Assembly (NCBI GenBank): GCA_041396245.1
Contig: JAWKYW010000007.1
Location: 1 to 64,000, forward strand
Direction of reading: 5' to 3'
Source of the DNA: Desulfobacillus sp041396245
GTDB lineage: Bacteria > Pseudomonadota > Gammaproteobacteria > Burkholderiales > Rhodocyclaceae
Length of the DNA: 64,000 bases
Part shown: positions 43,686-52,661 of the stretch, piece by piece
Position numbering within the stretch: the first letter of the stretch is position 1
Layout: every line of letters starts with the position of its first letter
Made by a program: the position numbers and the translations under genes
The notes under the pieces: generated by a model
What the model saw: the letters and a program-made list of their open reading frames with translations, nothing else
Database searches by the model: none
Told to the model about the DNA's origin: nothing

Positions 43686-44309
43686 ATGACCACCGCGAAC
43701 CATACCGCCATCGCCAAGTACAAGAACAACTTCCTCAAGGAAGTCGAGGCCAACGTCGAGGAAGGCCACTGGGTGCGCATGTGCATGCAATGCGGCGTCT
43801 GTGCCGGTTCCTGCCCGCTTGGGCCAGCCTGGGCGCATCCGCCGCAGGAGCTCTTCATGATGATCCGCGCCGGCAAGCGCGAGGAAGTGCTCTCCTCCGA
43901 CTCGATGTGGATGTGCACTTCCTGCTACAACTGCGTCGTGCGCTGCCCGCGCCAGCTGCCGATCACCCACATCATGCACGGCCTCGCCAACTACGCCCAC
44001 CGCCTCGGCCTGGCGCCGAAGGGCCAGCCAACGCAGGCCACCGCCACGCTGTTCTGGAACAACCTGGTGAAGAAGGGTCGCGTGAACGAGCTGACCTTCT
44101 CGCTCGCGCTCTACTTCAAGGACGGTTTCGTGCAGGGCATCAAGAACGCCCTCAACATGCAGGCGGTCGGCCTCGGACTCATGAAAGCCAGGCGCCTCAA
44201 CCCGATGGAAATCCTCGGCGGCCACGGCGTCAAGGACCAGTCCGGCCTCCACGCCATGATCGCCAAGGCGCGCGAGATCGAGGACCGCAAGAAGGGCTTC
44301 GCAAAATGA
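43686..44309 (+). CDS. hdrC: HdrC-like iron-sulfur protein replacing the QmoC head
   Basis: A 207-residue soluble protein with two [4Fe-4S] motifs, CMQCGVCAGSCPLG near residues 35-48 and CTSCYNCVVRCPR near 78-90, the HdrC pattern. QmoC proteins have this head fused to a cytochrome b-like membrane domain; here there are no membrane helices, and hdrB follows instead. ATG 43686 gives the natural start (MTTANHTAIAKYKNNFL); ATG 43668 is possible. Heterodisulfide reductase itself is not implied. Confidence 0.87.
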   Translation: MTTANHTAIAKYKNNFLKEVEANVEEGHWVRMCMQCGVCAGSCPLGPAWAHPPQELFMMIRAGKREEVLSSDSMWMCTSCYNCVVRCPRQLPITHIMHGLANYAHRLGLAPKGQPTQATATLFWNNLVKKGRVNELTFSLALYFKDGFVQGIKNALNMQAVGLGLMKARRLNPMEILGGHGVKDQSGLHAMIAKAREIEDRKKGFAK

Positions 44310-44322
44310 TTCGGGTCGGGCT

Positions 44323-44390
44323 GTAGGTCGGCCTTCAGGCCGGCAACGGCGGCCTGTCAAACGTAGGTGTCGGGCTGAAGCCCGACCTAC
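44323..44390. repeat. Double-hairpin palindromic repeat, copy 4
   Basis: Left arm 44323-44344 is the GGCCTTCAGGCC form with one changed base; right arm 44369-44390 is the GGGCTGAAGCCC form. It separates hdrC from hdrB within the operon and ends 13 bases before the hdrB start. Confidence 0.88.
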
Positions 44391-44403
44391 ATGGAGAGAA
44401 TAA

Positions 44404-45300
44404 ATGGCAAAGAAGGAATACGCGTTCTACCCCGGCTGCTCTTCGCAAAAGGGCGCTTCCGCCTCGAACTACCTGACGTCGGTGAACGCCATGTGCGACA
44501 AGCTCGACGTCACCCTCACCGAAATCCCCGACTGGAACTGCTGCGGCGCCTCGATCGGCTATGCCGAGGGCGGCGAACTGCCGCGCCTGGCGCTCTCGGC
44601 ACGCAACTTCGCCCTGGCCGAGACGCACATGCCGGGCAAGGAAATGGTCGCCACCTGCGCCGCCTGCTGGCTGGCCCAGCGCGAGGTGAAGGAGCGCATC
44701 GACCACAGCGAAACCCTGCTCAAGGAAACCAACGAGGCGCTGGCCGCCGCCGGCCTGCAATACCAGGGCACGACACCGGTGCGGCACATGGTCGAGGTGC
44801 TGATCGAGGACCTCGGCTACGACGCCCTCAAGCAGCCTGTCGTGAAGCCGCTGCAAGGCATCAAGTTCGCCGGCTACGTCGGCTGCCAGACCAACCGCCC
44901 CTTCGGCATCGCCGGCGAATCCTTCGAGAACCCGGTGTACCTCGACAAGCTGGTGGAGACCGTCGGCGGCGAGGCCGTGCCCTACGACCAGAAAGTCACC
45001 TGCTGCGGCGGCGCCCTGGCCTTCTCCGAGCCGGACAAGTCGCAGAAGCAGATCCGCGACATCGTCGAATCGGCCTACGACCACGGCGCCGAGATGATCG
45101 TCACGCCCTGCCCGCTGTGCCAGGCCAACGTCGAGATCTACCAGAGCGAGATCAACAAGAAGCAGGGCACCAAGTTCAGCATGCCGGTGCTCTACTACAG
45201 CCAGCTGATGACCGTCGCCTACGGCGGCTCGGCCAAGGAAGCCGGCCTCGACGGCCAGCTCATCAAGGCGACGAAGCTGGAAGAGATCGCCAGGAAGTAA
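44404..45300 (+). CDS. hdrB: HdrB-like protein with two CCG domains
   Basis: A 298-residue protein with two cysteine-rich CCG domains. The first has YPGCSSQKG, NCCGASIGY and CAACW; the second has GYVGCQTNR, CCGGALAF and CPLCQ, each following C-x33-CC-x33-CxxC. In HdrB these bind unusual [4Fe-4S] clusters where disulfide or quinone-linked chemistry occurs. With hdrC it would complete a Qmo complex without a membrane subunit. It follows hdrC after a palindromic repeat. The final electron acceptor is unknown. Confidence 0.88.
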   Translation: MAKKEYAFYPGCSSQKGASASNYLTSVNAMCDKLDVTLTEIPDWNCCGASIGYAEGGELPRLALSARNFALAETHMPGKEMVATCAACWLAQREVKERIDHSETLLKETNEALAAAGLQYQGTTPVRHMVEVLIEDLGYDALKQPVVKPLQGIKFAGYVGCQTNRPFGIAGESFENPVYLDKLVETVGGEAVPYDQKVTCCGGALAFSEPDKSQKQIRDIVESAYDHGAEMIVTPCPLCQANVEIYQSEINKKQGTKFSMPVLYYSQLMTVAYGGSAKEAGLDGQLIKATKLEEIARK

Positions 45301-45326
45301 TACCGGGCAAAGTCAGCTTGCACAGG

Positions 45327-45350
45327 ACGGCGAGGCCCTGGCCTCGCCGT
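45327..45350. terminator. Hairpin after hdrB, probable terminator
   Basis: ACGGCGAGGC and GCCTCGCCGT form a perfect 10-base stem between the convergent hdrB and the unknown gene at 45358. The following plus-strand bases (TCGCATTTC) hold only a weak T-run. Confidence 0.65.
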
Positions 45351-45357
45351 TCGCATT

Positions 45358-46470
45358 TCACCGGTAGCGCTCGGCGCAGCCCATCACTTTCAGGTTGTCT
45401 GCGAAGCGCAGGCACTCGCGTGCATCGCCGCCGCGTCGCGATTCCCTGCGCGGCTCCGCGGATGCCATGACCGGCGGGGCGGGCGCCTTGCCGGCTGGCA
45501 CCGGCGGACTCATCTGGCCTTTCACGCCCGCCGCCAGATCCTTGGCGAAGCGGGCCTTGGCCATTTTTCCCAGACCGGCGCCGAAGCGCTGGCCGCCGGC
45601 GCGGATTTCCTCGATCAGGGCCGCCGAGGCGTGCTGCTGAAAATACCTCGAGCTGTCCTTCTCGAGCATGCGCGCATACTCGGCCAGGTCTGCGTCGCCG
45701 ACATCGCGGTAGATGAAGGCGAAGAACAGCAGTATGCCGTTGCGCACCGTATCGGCCATGGCCGTTCGCTGCTGTTCGATTACGCGCTCCGCGTCGGCCT
45801 GCTGCTTCGGGTCGGCGCTTGAAAAGCCAATCGCCATGCCCTTCATGCCCGACAGCATGCTCTCGAGGGCCACTTCGCTGCCGCGGCTTGCGGCATCGAG
45901 GCGCGCCAGCGTCTGCGCACGGGCGGGGGACAGCGGCTTCGCCTCAAGGGTCTTCATGAAGGCGGCGAGCTCGGCCTGTCCGGGTTCCTGCTTTTCCAGC
46001 TCGGTGAGGCGCCTGGCCAGGGGCGTCGAACTGTCCGCCAGCACGGCCTGGTAGTGCCCGGCGTGGAAATTCCTCTTCAGCCCCGCCGTCACGCCCCGCC
46101 TGAAACCGTCGGTAGTGTACGACTGGCGCATCAGGCGCTCCATCTCGGCCAGGTCCGCCGGCTTCAGGTTGCCGCTCTTGTCCTGCCGGGCCGCCTGGCG
46201 CATGCCCTCCAGCATCGTTTCCGGCAGGCGCACCACCGCATGGTCGAGGCCGGTCACGACCATGAGTTCGCCGACGATTTTGTCCTGGTCCGGCGCCGGG
46301 GCGACGGCGGGTTTCGCGGCAGGTCTTGCTTCCGGCCTGGCGGCCGCCTTGGGGGGTGGAGGCGGCGGTTCCGTCATGAATTGCTGCCAGGCATACCAGC
46401 CGCCCGCCGCCAGCAGCGCGATGGCGCCGACGGCGAGCAGGAGCTTGTTGGGTGCTTGCTTTTCAGCCAT
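45358..46470 (-). CDS. Membrane-anchored protein of unknown function
   Basis: A 370-residue protein with a cytoplasmic start MAEKQAPNKLL, one membrane anchor at about residues 10-27 (LLLAVGAIALLAAGGWYAW), then a Pro/Ala-rich linker (PPPPPPKAAARPEARPAAKP) and a helical periplasmic domain with GLDHAVVRLPETMLEGMRQA and DTVRNGILLFFAFIYRDVGD. The helical domain faintly resembles DUF2059 proteins. Two cysteines near the end (ECLRF...GCAERY) might form a disulfide. Expressed alone, convergent to hdrB. Function unknown. Confidence 0.65.
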   Translation of the reverse strand: MAEKQAPNKLLLAVGAIALLAAGGWYAWQQFMTEPPPPPPKAAARPEARPAAKPAVAPAPDQDKIVGELMVVTGLDHAVVRLPETMLEGMRQAARQDKSGNLKPADLAEMERLMRQSYTTDGFRRGVTAGLKRNFHAGHYQAVLADSSTPLARRLTELEKQEPGQAELAAFMKTLEAKPLSPARAQTLARLDAASRGSEVALESMLSGMKGMAIGFSSADPKQQADAERVIEQQRTAMADTVRNGILLFFAFIYRDVGDADLAEYARMLEKDSSRYFQQHASAALIEEIRAGGQRFGAGLGKMAKARFAKDLAAGVKGQMSPPVPAGKAPAPPVMASAEPRRESRRGGDARECLRFADNLKVMGCAERYR

Positions 46471-46571
46471 GGGCTTCTCCCCGGGAATGCGATTCGTCTG
46501 GCATGGTGCCACCGAATGGAAGAATGCTCAACAACCGCCCGGAAAAGCGGTCCTGCCGGACGATCGGCGAA

Positions 46572-47180
46572 CTAGATGCGGGACGAGGCCGAGACGAAGG
46601 CGGCGGCGAATTCCTCGTAGTTGCGCGTGACCGGATACTGCGGAAATTCGTCGATGACGTTCTGCGGCGGGCGGAAGAGGATGCCGGCGTCGGCCTCGGC
46701 CAGCATGGCGGTGTCGTTGTAGGAATCGCCGGCGGCGATGGTCCTGAAGTTGAGTGAACGGAAGGCTTTCACCGACTCGCGCTTGGCGTTCGCCTGGCGC
46801 AGGACGTAGCCGCTGACGAAACCGTCCGCGCCGACTTCGAGCTTGTGGCAGAGCAGCGCCGGGTAGCCGAGCTGGCGCATCAGCGGCATGGCGAACTCGT
46901 AGAAGGTATCGGAGAGGATCACCACCTGGAAGCGCTCGCGCAGCCAGTCGAGGAATTCCCGCGCGCCGGGCAGCGGACCCATTTCGGCGATGACCTGCTG
47001 GATGTCGGGCAGGCCGAGCCTGTGCTGCGCAAGGAGGGCCAGGCGCCCCTGCATGAGCTTGTCGTAGTCCGGCTCGTCGCGCGTGGTGCGCGCCAGCTCG
47101 GCGATGCCCGTGCGTTTCGAGAACTCGATCCAGATTTCGGGGACCAGCACGCCTTCGAGGTCCAGACACGCAAGCTGCAC
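46572..47180 (-). CDS. thrH: Phosphoserine phosphatase/homoserine phosphotransferase ThrH
   Basis: A HAD-superfamily phosphatase that dephosphorylates phosphoserine and can phosphorylate homoserine. The 202-residue protein has the nucleophile motif as CLDLEGVLVPEIW (DLEGVLVPE is the ThrH form of DxDxT), ILSDTFYEF as motif II, a Lys in NAKRESVKAF, and motif III/IV AAGDSYNDTAML. GTG 47180 is the start (VQLACLDLEGV); upstream sequence is not conserved. Single gene, divergent from the kinase at 47293. Confidence 0.9.
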   Translation of the reverse strand: MQLACLDLEGVLVPEIWIEFSKRTGIAELARTTRDEPDYDKLMQGRLALLAQHRLGLPDIQQVIAEMGPLPGAREFLDWLRERFQVVILSDTFYEFAMPLMRQLGYPALLCHKLEVGADGFVSGYVLRQANAKRESVKAFRSLNFRTIAAGDSYNDTAMLAEADAGILFRPPQNVIDEFPQYPVTRNYEEFAAAFVSASSRI

Positions 47181-47292
47181 TTGATTGGCTCCTGTTCGTT
47201 GCACGCCGGCAGCGGGCCGGCAAAAGCGAGTGCGGGATTTTACCCGCAAAGCCGCCGCCTGCGGGCGCGGCGGCGGAGGGTAGAATCCCGTC

Positions 47293-48993
47293 ATGACAAG
47301 CGCACGGACCGGATCCGCGCCGCCGGCGGGCCGCCTCGCCGCCTGGCAGTGGGCGCTGCTGTGGCTGCTGCTCGCCGGCCTGATCGGCGCGATCTGGCAT
47401 TTCTCGATCGACGCCTACCGCTCGGCCCTCCTGCGCGAGCGCGGCCGCGAGCTCGCCGCCATCGCCGAGCTGAAGATCGAGTTCGTCCGCATCTGGGCGC
47501 AGGAACGCCGCAACGATGCCGCACTCATGAGCCGGCTCCCCCTGGTCGCGCAGGCGCTGCGCCGTCCCGCCGGGACTGACTTTTCCCGCCAGGACGCGCT
47601 CAAGGCCATGCTGCAGGAAGCCCGCGATCTGTATCGTTACGACGCCGCCCTCCTGTTCGATGCCGAAGGCCGCCTCGTGGCCGCCGCGGCGGAGGATGCG
47701 CCGCGCCATGCCGAAGACGCGGCGGCGGCGCGTGCCGCCCTGGCCACCGGCACGGCCATCCTCGCCACCAGCGGCCTGGTCGACGCCGAAGGCCGCCATC
47801 TCGTCGAAATCGCCGCGCCCGTCCTGGACGGCGGCAAGCCGCTCGGCGCCGTGGTGCTGTGCGCGAAGCCTTGGCTGCACCTGAATGCGCTGTTCAGGCT
47901 CTGGCCGGCGCCGAGCGCCAGCGGCGAGACCTTTCTGGTCGAAGCCCGCGCCGGGGAAATCGTCTATCTCACCGACCTGCGGCATGCCGATGCGCAGCGC
48001 CTGCGGCGAAGCGCCGACGAGCCCGTCCTGCCGGCCGCCATGGCGGCGCGCGGCGAGCAGGGCGTGGCCGGGGGCCTCGACTACCGCGGCGTGCCGGTGC
48101 TCGCGGCCATCGGCCGGGTGCCCGGCCTGCCCTGGTTCGTGGCGGCGAAACTCGACCGCGACGAGGTCCTTGCCCCGGCCGGGCGGCAGGCGCTCTGGTC
48201 GGGCGGGCTGGCGGCGCTGCTGGCGCTGGCACTGGGCCTGACGATGCTCCTCGCCTGGCGCCGCAACCGCAGCGAGCTGGCGCTGGCGCAGCAGGCCGCC
48301 GCGCTGGCTGCGGCGCGGGCGCAGCGCGATGCCGTGGTGCGCGAGGTGCACCACCGCATCAAGAACCACCTGCAGGGCCTGGCCGGGCTGTTGCGGCGGC
48401 AGATGTCGGGCCACGCCGGACTGAAACCGCTGCTCGAGGAAAGCATCGCCCAGATCAACGCCATCGCCGTCGTGCACGGCCTGCAGGGGCGCGACGCGGG
48501 CGGGCGCATCGGCCTGCGCGGCCTGGTCGCCGACATCGCCGCCTTCCTGCACGGCATTACCGGCACCGCGATCGCGCTGGAGGAGGCGCCCGGCCGGTGC
48601 TTCCGCGCCCGCCCCTGCCTGCCGACGGACGCCTGCCGCTGGGCCGTGCGCCATGAAGAAGCGGTGCCGCTCGCCCTGGTGCTCAACGAGCTGTTCACCA
48701 ACGCCCTGCGCCACGGCGACGGCGCCGCCGCGCCGGTCTGCGCGCTGCAATGCGACGAAGCGGGGGCGCGGCTGAGCCTGCGCAACCGCGGCCGGCTGCC
48801 CGACAGGCTGGATTTCGCCGCCGGCCTGGGACTGGGCACGGGGCTGGTGCTGGTGCGCAGCCTGCTGCCCGCCGCCGGCGCCGCGCTCGAATTGGCCGAC
48901 CGCGACGACGGCTGGGTCGAAACAACGCTGGGGCTCGCGCCGCCGGCGCTGGCCGGCCCCGCAGCGGATGATCAGGTCGCCAGCCGGCGGTAG
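47293..48993 (+). CDS. Membrane sensor histidine kinase, HisKA_2 type with Cache-like sensor
   Basis: A 566-residue kinase. A membrane helix at 19-39 and another near 298-318 flank a periplasmic Cache-like sensor. The phospho-acceptor helix REVHHRIKNHLQGLAGLLRR (His near residue 353) is HisKA_2, followed by an ATPase domain with NELFTNALRHGD (N box) and GLGLGTGLVLVRSLL (G box). Kinases of this class often signal to ANTAR or CheY-like regulators. No regulator is adjacent; the ANTAR protein at 11908 is a possible but distant partner. It overlaps the convergent VWA gene by 22 bases. Confidence 0.85.
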   Translation: MTSARTGSAPPAGRLAAWQWALLWLLLAGLIGAIWHFSIDAYRSALLRERGRELAAIAELKIEFVRIWAQERRNDAALMSRLPLVAQALRRPAGTDFSRQDALKAMLQEARDLYRYDAALLFDAEGRLVAAAAEDAPRHAEDAAAARAALATGTAILATSGLVDAEGRHLVEIAAPVLDGGKPLGAVVLCAKPWLHLNALFRLWPAPSASGETFLVEARAGEIVYLTDLRHADAQRLRRSADEPVLPAAMAARGEQGVAGGLDYRGVPVLAAIGRVPGLPWFVAAKLDRDEVLAPAGRQALWSGGLAALLALALGLTMLLAWRRNRSELALAQQAAALAAARAQRDAVVREVHHRIKNHLQGLAGLLRRQMSGHAGLKPLLEESIAQINAIAVVHGLQGRDAGGRIGLRGLVADIAAFLHGITGTAIALEEAPGRCFRARPCLPTDACRWAVRHEEAVPLALVLNELFTNALRHGDGAAAPVCALQCDEAGARLSLRNRGRLPDRLDFAAGLGLGTGLVLVRSLLPAAGAALELADRDDGWVETTLGLAPPALAGPAADDQVASRR

Positions 48994-51038
48994 ATGTCGG
49001 CGACCTTCAGCGGCAGCTTCTTCGCGTCGTCCAGCACGACATACCGCGCCGGCCCGTAGAGGCGCGGCAGGTAGTCGGCGCCATGGCGGTCGATGGTGAT
49101 GCAGAAGCTGCGCACGCCGCGCTCGTGCGCTTCCTGCAGGGCGCGGCGGGTGTCCTCGATGCCGTAGTGGCCGCGGTACTCGTCGCCGAAATCGTCCGGC
49201 CTTCCGTCGGAAAGCGTTACCAGCAGCCTGTGGCGCGCCGGCTGCGCTTGCAGCAGCTGCGTCAGGTGGCGGATCGCCACGCCCATGCGCGTGTAGTCCT
49301 TCGCCTCGATGGCGGCGATGCGGCCGCGCACCGCCGCGTCGTAGCGCTCGTCGAAACGCTTGACCGGATAGATGTCGCAGCGCGTGCGGGTCCAGCCGGA
49401 AAAACCGTAGATGGCGTAGGCGTCGCCCAGCGTCTCCAGCGCCTCGCACAGCATCACCAGCGCCTCGCGCTCGGCGTCGTTCACCCAGCCCTTGGTCGAG
49501 CCGCTCATGTCCACCATGAACATCGCCGCCAGCGAGCGCTCGCTGCGGATGCGCCGGCTGTACAGCCGCGCTCCCGGCTCGGCGCCGGCGGCGCGGTCGC
49601 CGGCCGCCTCGACCAGTGCGTCGACGTCGACCTCCTCGCCCTCCGGCTGGCGCCCGAGCAGGCGGTCCTCGCCGCGCAGCATCTCGAAACGGCGGCGGAT
49701 CCGGCGGATCGGCGCCGCATTGCGCAGGCTGACTTTTGCCACGTACTCCGGGTCGCCGGGCGGCAGCCCGACCTCGAACAGGTGGCACCAGCCGCGGCGG
49801 TAGGCGCGGCGGTGGTAGTCCCATTCGTCGTAGTACCGGTGCGGCGCGCGATGGCTGGTCAGGGCATCCTCGCCAGCCCCCTCCCGCTCGGTCGGCTGCC
49901 AGGCGCCCGGCCCGGCCGGGACCAGGCATTCCGGCGGCACTTCGCCCAGGTCCTGCAGCAGCGACTGCGCCGCCGCCTGCGCCTCGGGCGGCAGCGCCAC
50001 GGCCTCGCCATCGAAGCTGAATTCGAGCTTGCCGCCCTCCAGATTCACCGCCGGCGCCTGCTCGCCGGCGCCCCGGCGGCCGCCGAAACCCTTCAGCGTG
50101 GCCAGCGCGCGTCGCACGACCTCCGCCTCGCGCGCGAGGCGTGCCGCGCGCACGCGCAGCGCCGCATCGAGATCGATCGCGCCGGCGTGCGGCAGCGGCG
50201 GCGGTTCCGCATCGCCGGCCATGCATTCGGCGAGAAAAGTCAGTGTCTGCGACACGGCGGCATCGGGGCGGCCGAGCCGTTCGACGGCGGGGCGCAATTC
50301 CTGCGGCCAGGGGCCGCGCAGCGCGGCAATCTCGGCGGCGAGACCGGGAAGCTCCGCGCCCAGCACCGCTTCGAGGCGCACCGCCTCCAGCGCGGCGAAC
50401 CAGCGCAGCGCCCGCTCGCGATCCGGCCAGCGCGCGAGTGCCGACTGGATATCCACCGCCGACGAGCCAAAGGTGCCGTAACGCGTCTGCGCCCACAGCA
50501 GCGCGGCCGTCGCCTTGTAGAGGCGGCGGTTGTCCGCCGCCGTCGGCAGCGTCGCCAGCTGCTCCGGCAGGAAGACGGTCTCTGTGTCGGTATGCGGGAA
50601 GGTGCCTGCGGAAAGCGCGAGGGCACGGCCGGAGAGTCCCTGAATGAAGCGCGCAAGACGCACTTCGATGTCGGCGAACCGTGCCGCCGCCGGCGCATGC
50701 TCGCGCGCCGCGCAGAAACCGTCGAGGTCGCGCAGCAGCGCCATCGCCGCCTGGCCTCCCCGGCGGTCATAGGCGTCCAGCCCGGCCAGCACCCAGGCCT
50801 CGAAGCCCGCGGCGTCCAGCCGCCCGAGCGCGCGCGGCGCCAGCGAAGCAATCAGGTAGCCGACCTCGGCGTACGACTGGGCGGCGACGCCGACCCAGTG
50901 CAGCACGCGTTCCTGCTGCTCGCGCCCGAGTTCTTCCAGGCCGACGGCGATGCTCTTCGTCGAGCGGTGCGAGGGCGAGGCGAAGAGCAGCTCGTCGAGA
51001 CGCCCTTCGAGTTCGTCGGAGAAGAGTTTGCGGCTCAC
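48972..51038 (-). CDS. cbbO: CbbO/NorD-type von Willebrand factor A protein
   Basis: A 688-residue protein whose last 200 residues form a VWA domain with the MIDAS motif MVDMSGSTKGW, then DYTRMGVAIRH and TLSDGRPDDFGDEYRGHYG. The N-terminal part is helical. CbbO/NorD proteins bind the AAA+ protein CbbQ/NorQ and act as adaptors that activate Rubisco or mature nitric oxide reductase. Neither Rubisco nor norCB is in the window, so the target is undecided. GTG 51038 starts just after the hepT stop; the longer frame runs through hepT. It is separated from cbbQ by the MntA-HepT module. Confidence 0.8.
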   Translation of the reverse strand: MSRKLFSDELEGRLDELLFASPSHRSTKSIAVGLEELGREQQERVLHWVGVAAQSYAEVGYLIASLAPRALGRLDAAGFEAWVLAGLDAYDRRGGQAAMALLRDLDGFCAAREHAPAAARFADIEVRLARFIQGLSGRALALSAGTFPHTDTETVFLPEQLATLPTAADNRRLYKATAALLWAQTRYGTFGSSAVDIQSALARWPDRERALRWFAALEAVRLEAVLGAELPGLAAEIAALRGPWPQELRPAVERLGRPDAAVSQTLTFLAECMAGDAEPPPLPHAGAIDLDAALRVRAARLAREAEVVRRALATLKGFGGRRGAGEQAPAVNLEGGKLEFSFDGEAVALPPEAQAAAQSLLQDLGEVPPECLVPAGPGAWQPTEREGAGEDALTSHRAPHRYYDEWDYHRRAYRRGWCHLFEVGLPPGDPEYVAKVSLRNAAPIRRIRRRFEMLRGEDRLLGRQPEGEEVDVDALVEAAGDRAAGAEPGARLYSRRIRSERSLAAMFMVDMSGSTKGWVNDAEREALVMLCEALETLGDAYAIYGFSGWTRTRCDIYPVKRFDERYDAAVRGRIAAIEAKDYTRMGVAIRHLTQLLQAQPARHRLLVTLSDGRPDDFGDEYRGHYGIEDTRRALQEAHERGVRSFCITIDRHGADYLPRLYGPARYVVLDDAKKLPLKVADIYRRLAT

Positions 51039-51043
51039 CGAAG

Positions 51044-51403
51044 CTAAAAGCTCGCCCGGAGTTCCTTGATCTGCCGTTCCAGTCCGGGAAGGTCGTCCTT
51101 GATGGTGCGCCAAACAATGTCCAGGTCCACCTTGGAATAGCCGTGCGCCAGGGCGTTACGCATTTCGTAGGCGCTGCCCCACGGCACTTCCGCATGAAGT
51201 CCTGTGAAGTCGGGGTGATGGCGATCGATATTTCGGGGGGCTTCTCCGATTATCTCGAAATTGCGCACCACCGCATCCCGGGTCTTCTCGTCGGCATGAA
51301 AGTCCTCCTGCTTCATGTCGCCGACGTAGCGGTGAATCCGCGCGATTGCCTCAAGGATGTGATCAAGGTAGTCAGGAATGCGAAGCGGATCGCCCACGCT
51401 CAT
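51044..51403 (-). CDS. hepT: HepT-family toxin (HEPN domain, DUF86)
   Basis: A 119-residue all-helical HEPN protein. The catalytic RX4HXY motif is visible as RNALAHGY, near residues 82-89. HepT proteins are RNases that halt growth; their MntA partner blocks them by adding AMP to the tyrosine of this motif. The start overlaps the mntA stop (ATGA), the normal antitoxin-first order. It ends 5 bases before the CbbO-type gene, so the module reads into that gene. Confidence 0.9.
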   Translation of the reverse strand: MSVGDPLRIPDYLDHILEAIARIHRYVGDMKQEDFHADEKTRDAVVRNFEIIGEAPRNIDRHHPDFTGLHAEVPWGSAYEMRNALAHGYSKVDLDIVWRTIKDDLPGLERQIKELRASF

Positions 51404-51690
51404 ACCTGCACGGCTTCGGCGATGACGCGTTCGCGGAATTTCTCAGGCAAGGCCTTCGGGGTCAGCACGTCGACTTCCACCCCTAGCAGCATGTGAAGCT
51501 CATGCTTGATGGCGCCGATATCGAACAAGGTCGTTTTGTCGGTGGGATCGACCAGGAGATCGAGATCGCTGCCCTCGATGTCCGTCCTGCTCAGCACCGA
51601 ACCGAACACGCGCACATTGCGCACGCGATGCCGCGCGGCGATCTCGCGGATTGCCGCACGGTGGGCTTCGAGTGCTTCGGATGGTTTCAT
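51400..51690 (-). CDS. mntA: MntA-family nucleotidyltransferase antitoxin
   Basis: A 96-residue minimal nucleotidyltransferase. The motif GSX10DXD reads GSVLSRTDIEGSDLDLL, with a third acidic residue in VEVDVL. MntA enzymes AMPylate HepT tyrosine. ATG 51690 follows AGGAGACATTG. It lies 155 bases downstream of cbbQ, with a palindromic repeat between. Confidence 0.9.
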   Translation of the reverse strand: MKPSEALEAHRAAIREIAARHRVRNVRVFGSVLSRTDIEGSDLDLLVDPTDKTTLFDIGAIKHELHMLLGVEVDVLTPKALPEKFRERVIAEAVQV

Positions 51691-51765
51691 CAATGTCTCC
51701 TGAGCGTGGGGGAAGCATACCTTACGAGGATGGGACTGCCAATTCCGGCTCCGCAGGTAGGCCTT

Positions 51766-51821
51766 GCAGGCCGGGCTTCAGCCCGACTTCGGCCGTGGAG
51801 TCGGGCTGAAGCCCGGCCTGC
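51766..51821. repeat. Double-hairpin palindromic repeat, copy 5
   Basis: Arms 51766-51787 and 51800-51821 with GCAGGCCGGGCTTC and its complement: the outer bases differ from other copies in both arms together, so pairing is preserved. It lies between cbbQ and mntA, at the left border of the toxin module. Confidence 0.85.
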
Positions 51822-51845
51822 AATCGAAAGGATTTCATCGCGCCG

Positions 51846-52661
51846 CTAGAATACCGCCCGCACCAGGTCATCCAGCGTCCCCGCCATCTCGGGATCGTCG
51901 CTGAGCGCCCGCGCGACCGCCGCGGTGCAGGCCGTCGCCGGCTGCACGCCGTCGGCAATGAGCAGGGCGGCATGCACCAGCAGGCGCGTGCTGGCACCCT
52001 CGTCCAGCCCGGCGCCCTTCAGGTTGCGCGTCAGTTCGGCCAGCTTCACCAGGCGGCGCGCCGTGTCGGCGTCGACGCCGCCCTCGGTGGCGACGATGCC
52101 GGCCTCGACGGCGGCCTCGGGATAGTCGAACTCGAGCGCAACGAAGCGCTGGCGCGTGGACGGCTTGATCTCCTTCAGCACGCTCTGGTAGCCGGGGTTG
52201 TAGGAAATCACCAGGATGAAGTCGTCGGGGGCGGCCACCAGCTCGCCGCGCTTGTCGATGGCGAGCATGCGGCGGCTGTCGGCGAGCGGATGGATCACCA
52301 CCGTGGTGTCCTTGCGCGCCTCGACGATCTCGTCGAGGTAGCAGAGGGCGCCGGCGCGCACGGCGGCGGCCAGCGGGCCGTCCACCCAGACGGTTTCGTT
52401 GCCGACGATGAGATAGCGGCCGACCAGATCGGCGGTGGTGAGGTCGTCATGGCAGGCCACCGTCACCAGCGGTCGCGCGAGGCGCCAGGCCATGTACTCG
52501 ACGAAACGCGTCTTGCCGCAGCCGGTCGGCCCCTTCAGCAGCACCGGCAGGCGGCGGCGATGGGCGGATTCGAACAGCGCGATTTCGTCGCCGACGGGCT
52601 GGTAATAGGGCTCGCTTTCGATGCGCGCCAGTTGCGGCGCGATGGCTTCCATGGACTTCAT
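51846..52661 (-). CDS. cbbQ: CbbQ/NorQ-type MoxR AAA+ ATPase
   Basis: A 271-residue AAA+ protein. Walker A is GPTGCGKTRF near residues 42-51, Walker B is GALCYLDEIVEA, sensor 1 is ISYNPGYQ, and PSTRQRFVALEFDYP is the family block. CbbQ hexamers with CbbO remodel inhibited Rubisco; NorQ does the same for nitric oxide reductase. The start ATGAAGTCC overlaps the vapC stop (ATGA), so it is translationally coupled to a toxin gene. Sequence alone cannot separate CbbQ from NorQ; autotrophic context favours CbbQ. Confidence 0.82.
   Translation of the reverse strand: MKSMEAIAPQLARIESEPYYQPVGDEIALFESAHRRRLPVLLKGPTGCGKTRFVEYMAWRLARPLVTVACHDDLTTADLVGRYLIVGNETVWVDGPLAAAVRAGALCYLDEIVEARKDTTVVIHPLADSRRMLAIDKRGELVAAPDDFILVISYNPGYQSVLKEIKPSTRQRFVALEFDYPEAAVEAGIVATEGGVDADTARRLVKLAELTRNLKGAGLDEGASTRLLVHAALLIADGVQPATACTAAVARALSDDPEMAGTLDDLVRAVF

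Noticed and set aside
46528..50496. Very long minus-strand open frame of over 1,300 codons
   Set aside because: It runs antisense to the sensor kinase and out of frame through the VWA gene and thrH. Its sequence is Arg/Gly/Ala-rich, the usual shadow of GC-rich genes, with no domain.
51038..51113. Longer start for the CbbO-type gene at 51113
   Set aside because: It would run through the 3' end of hepT; the GTG at 51038 lies just after the hepT stop.
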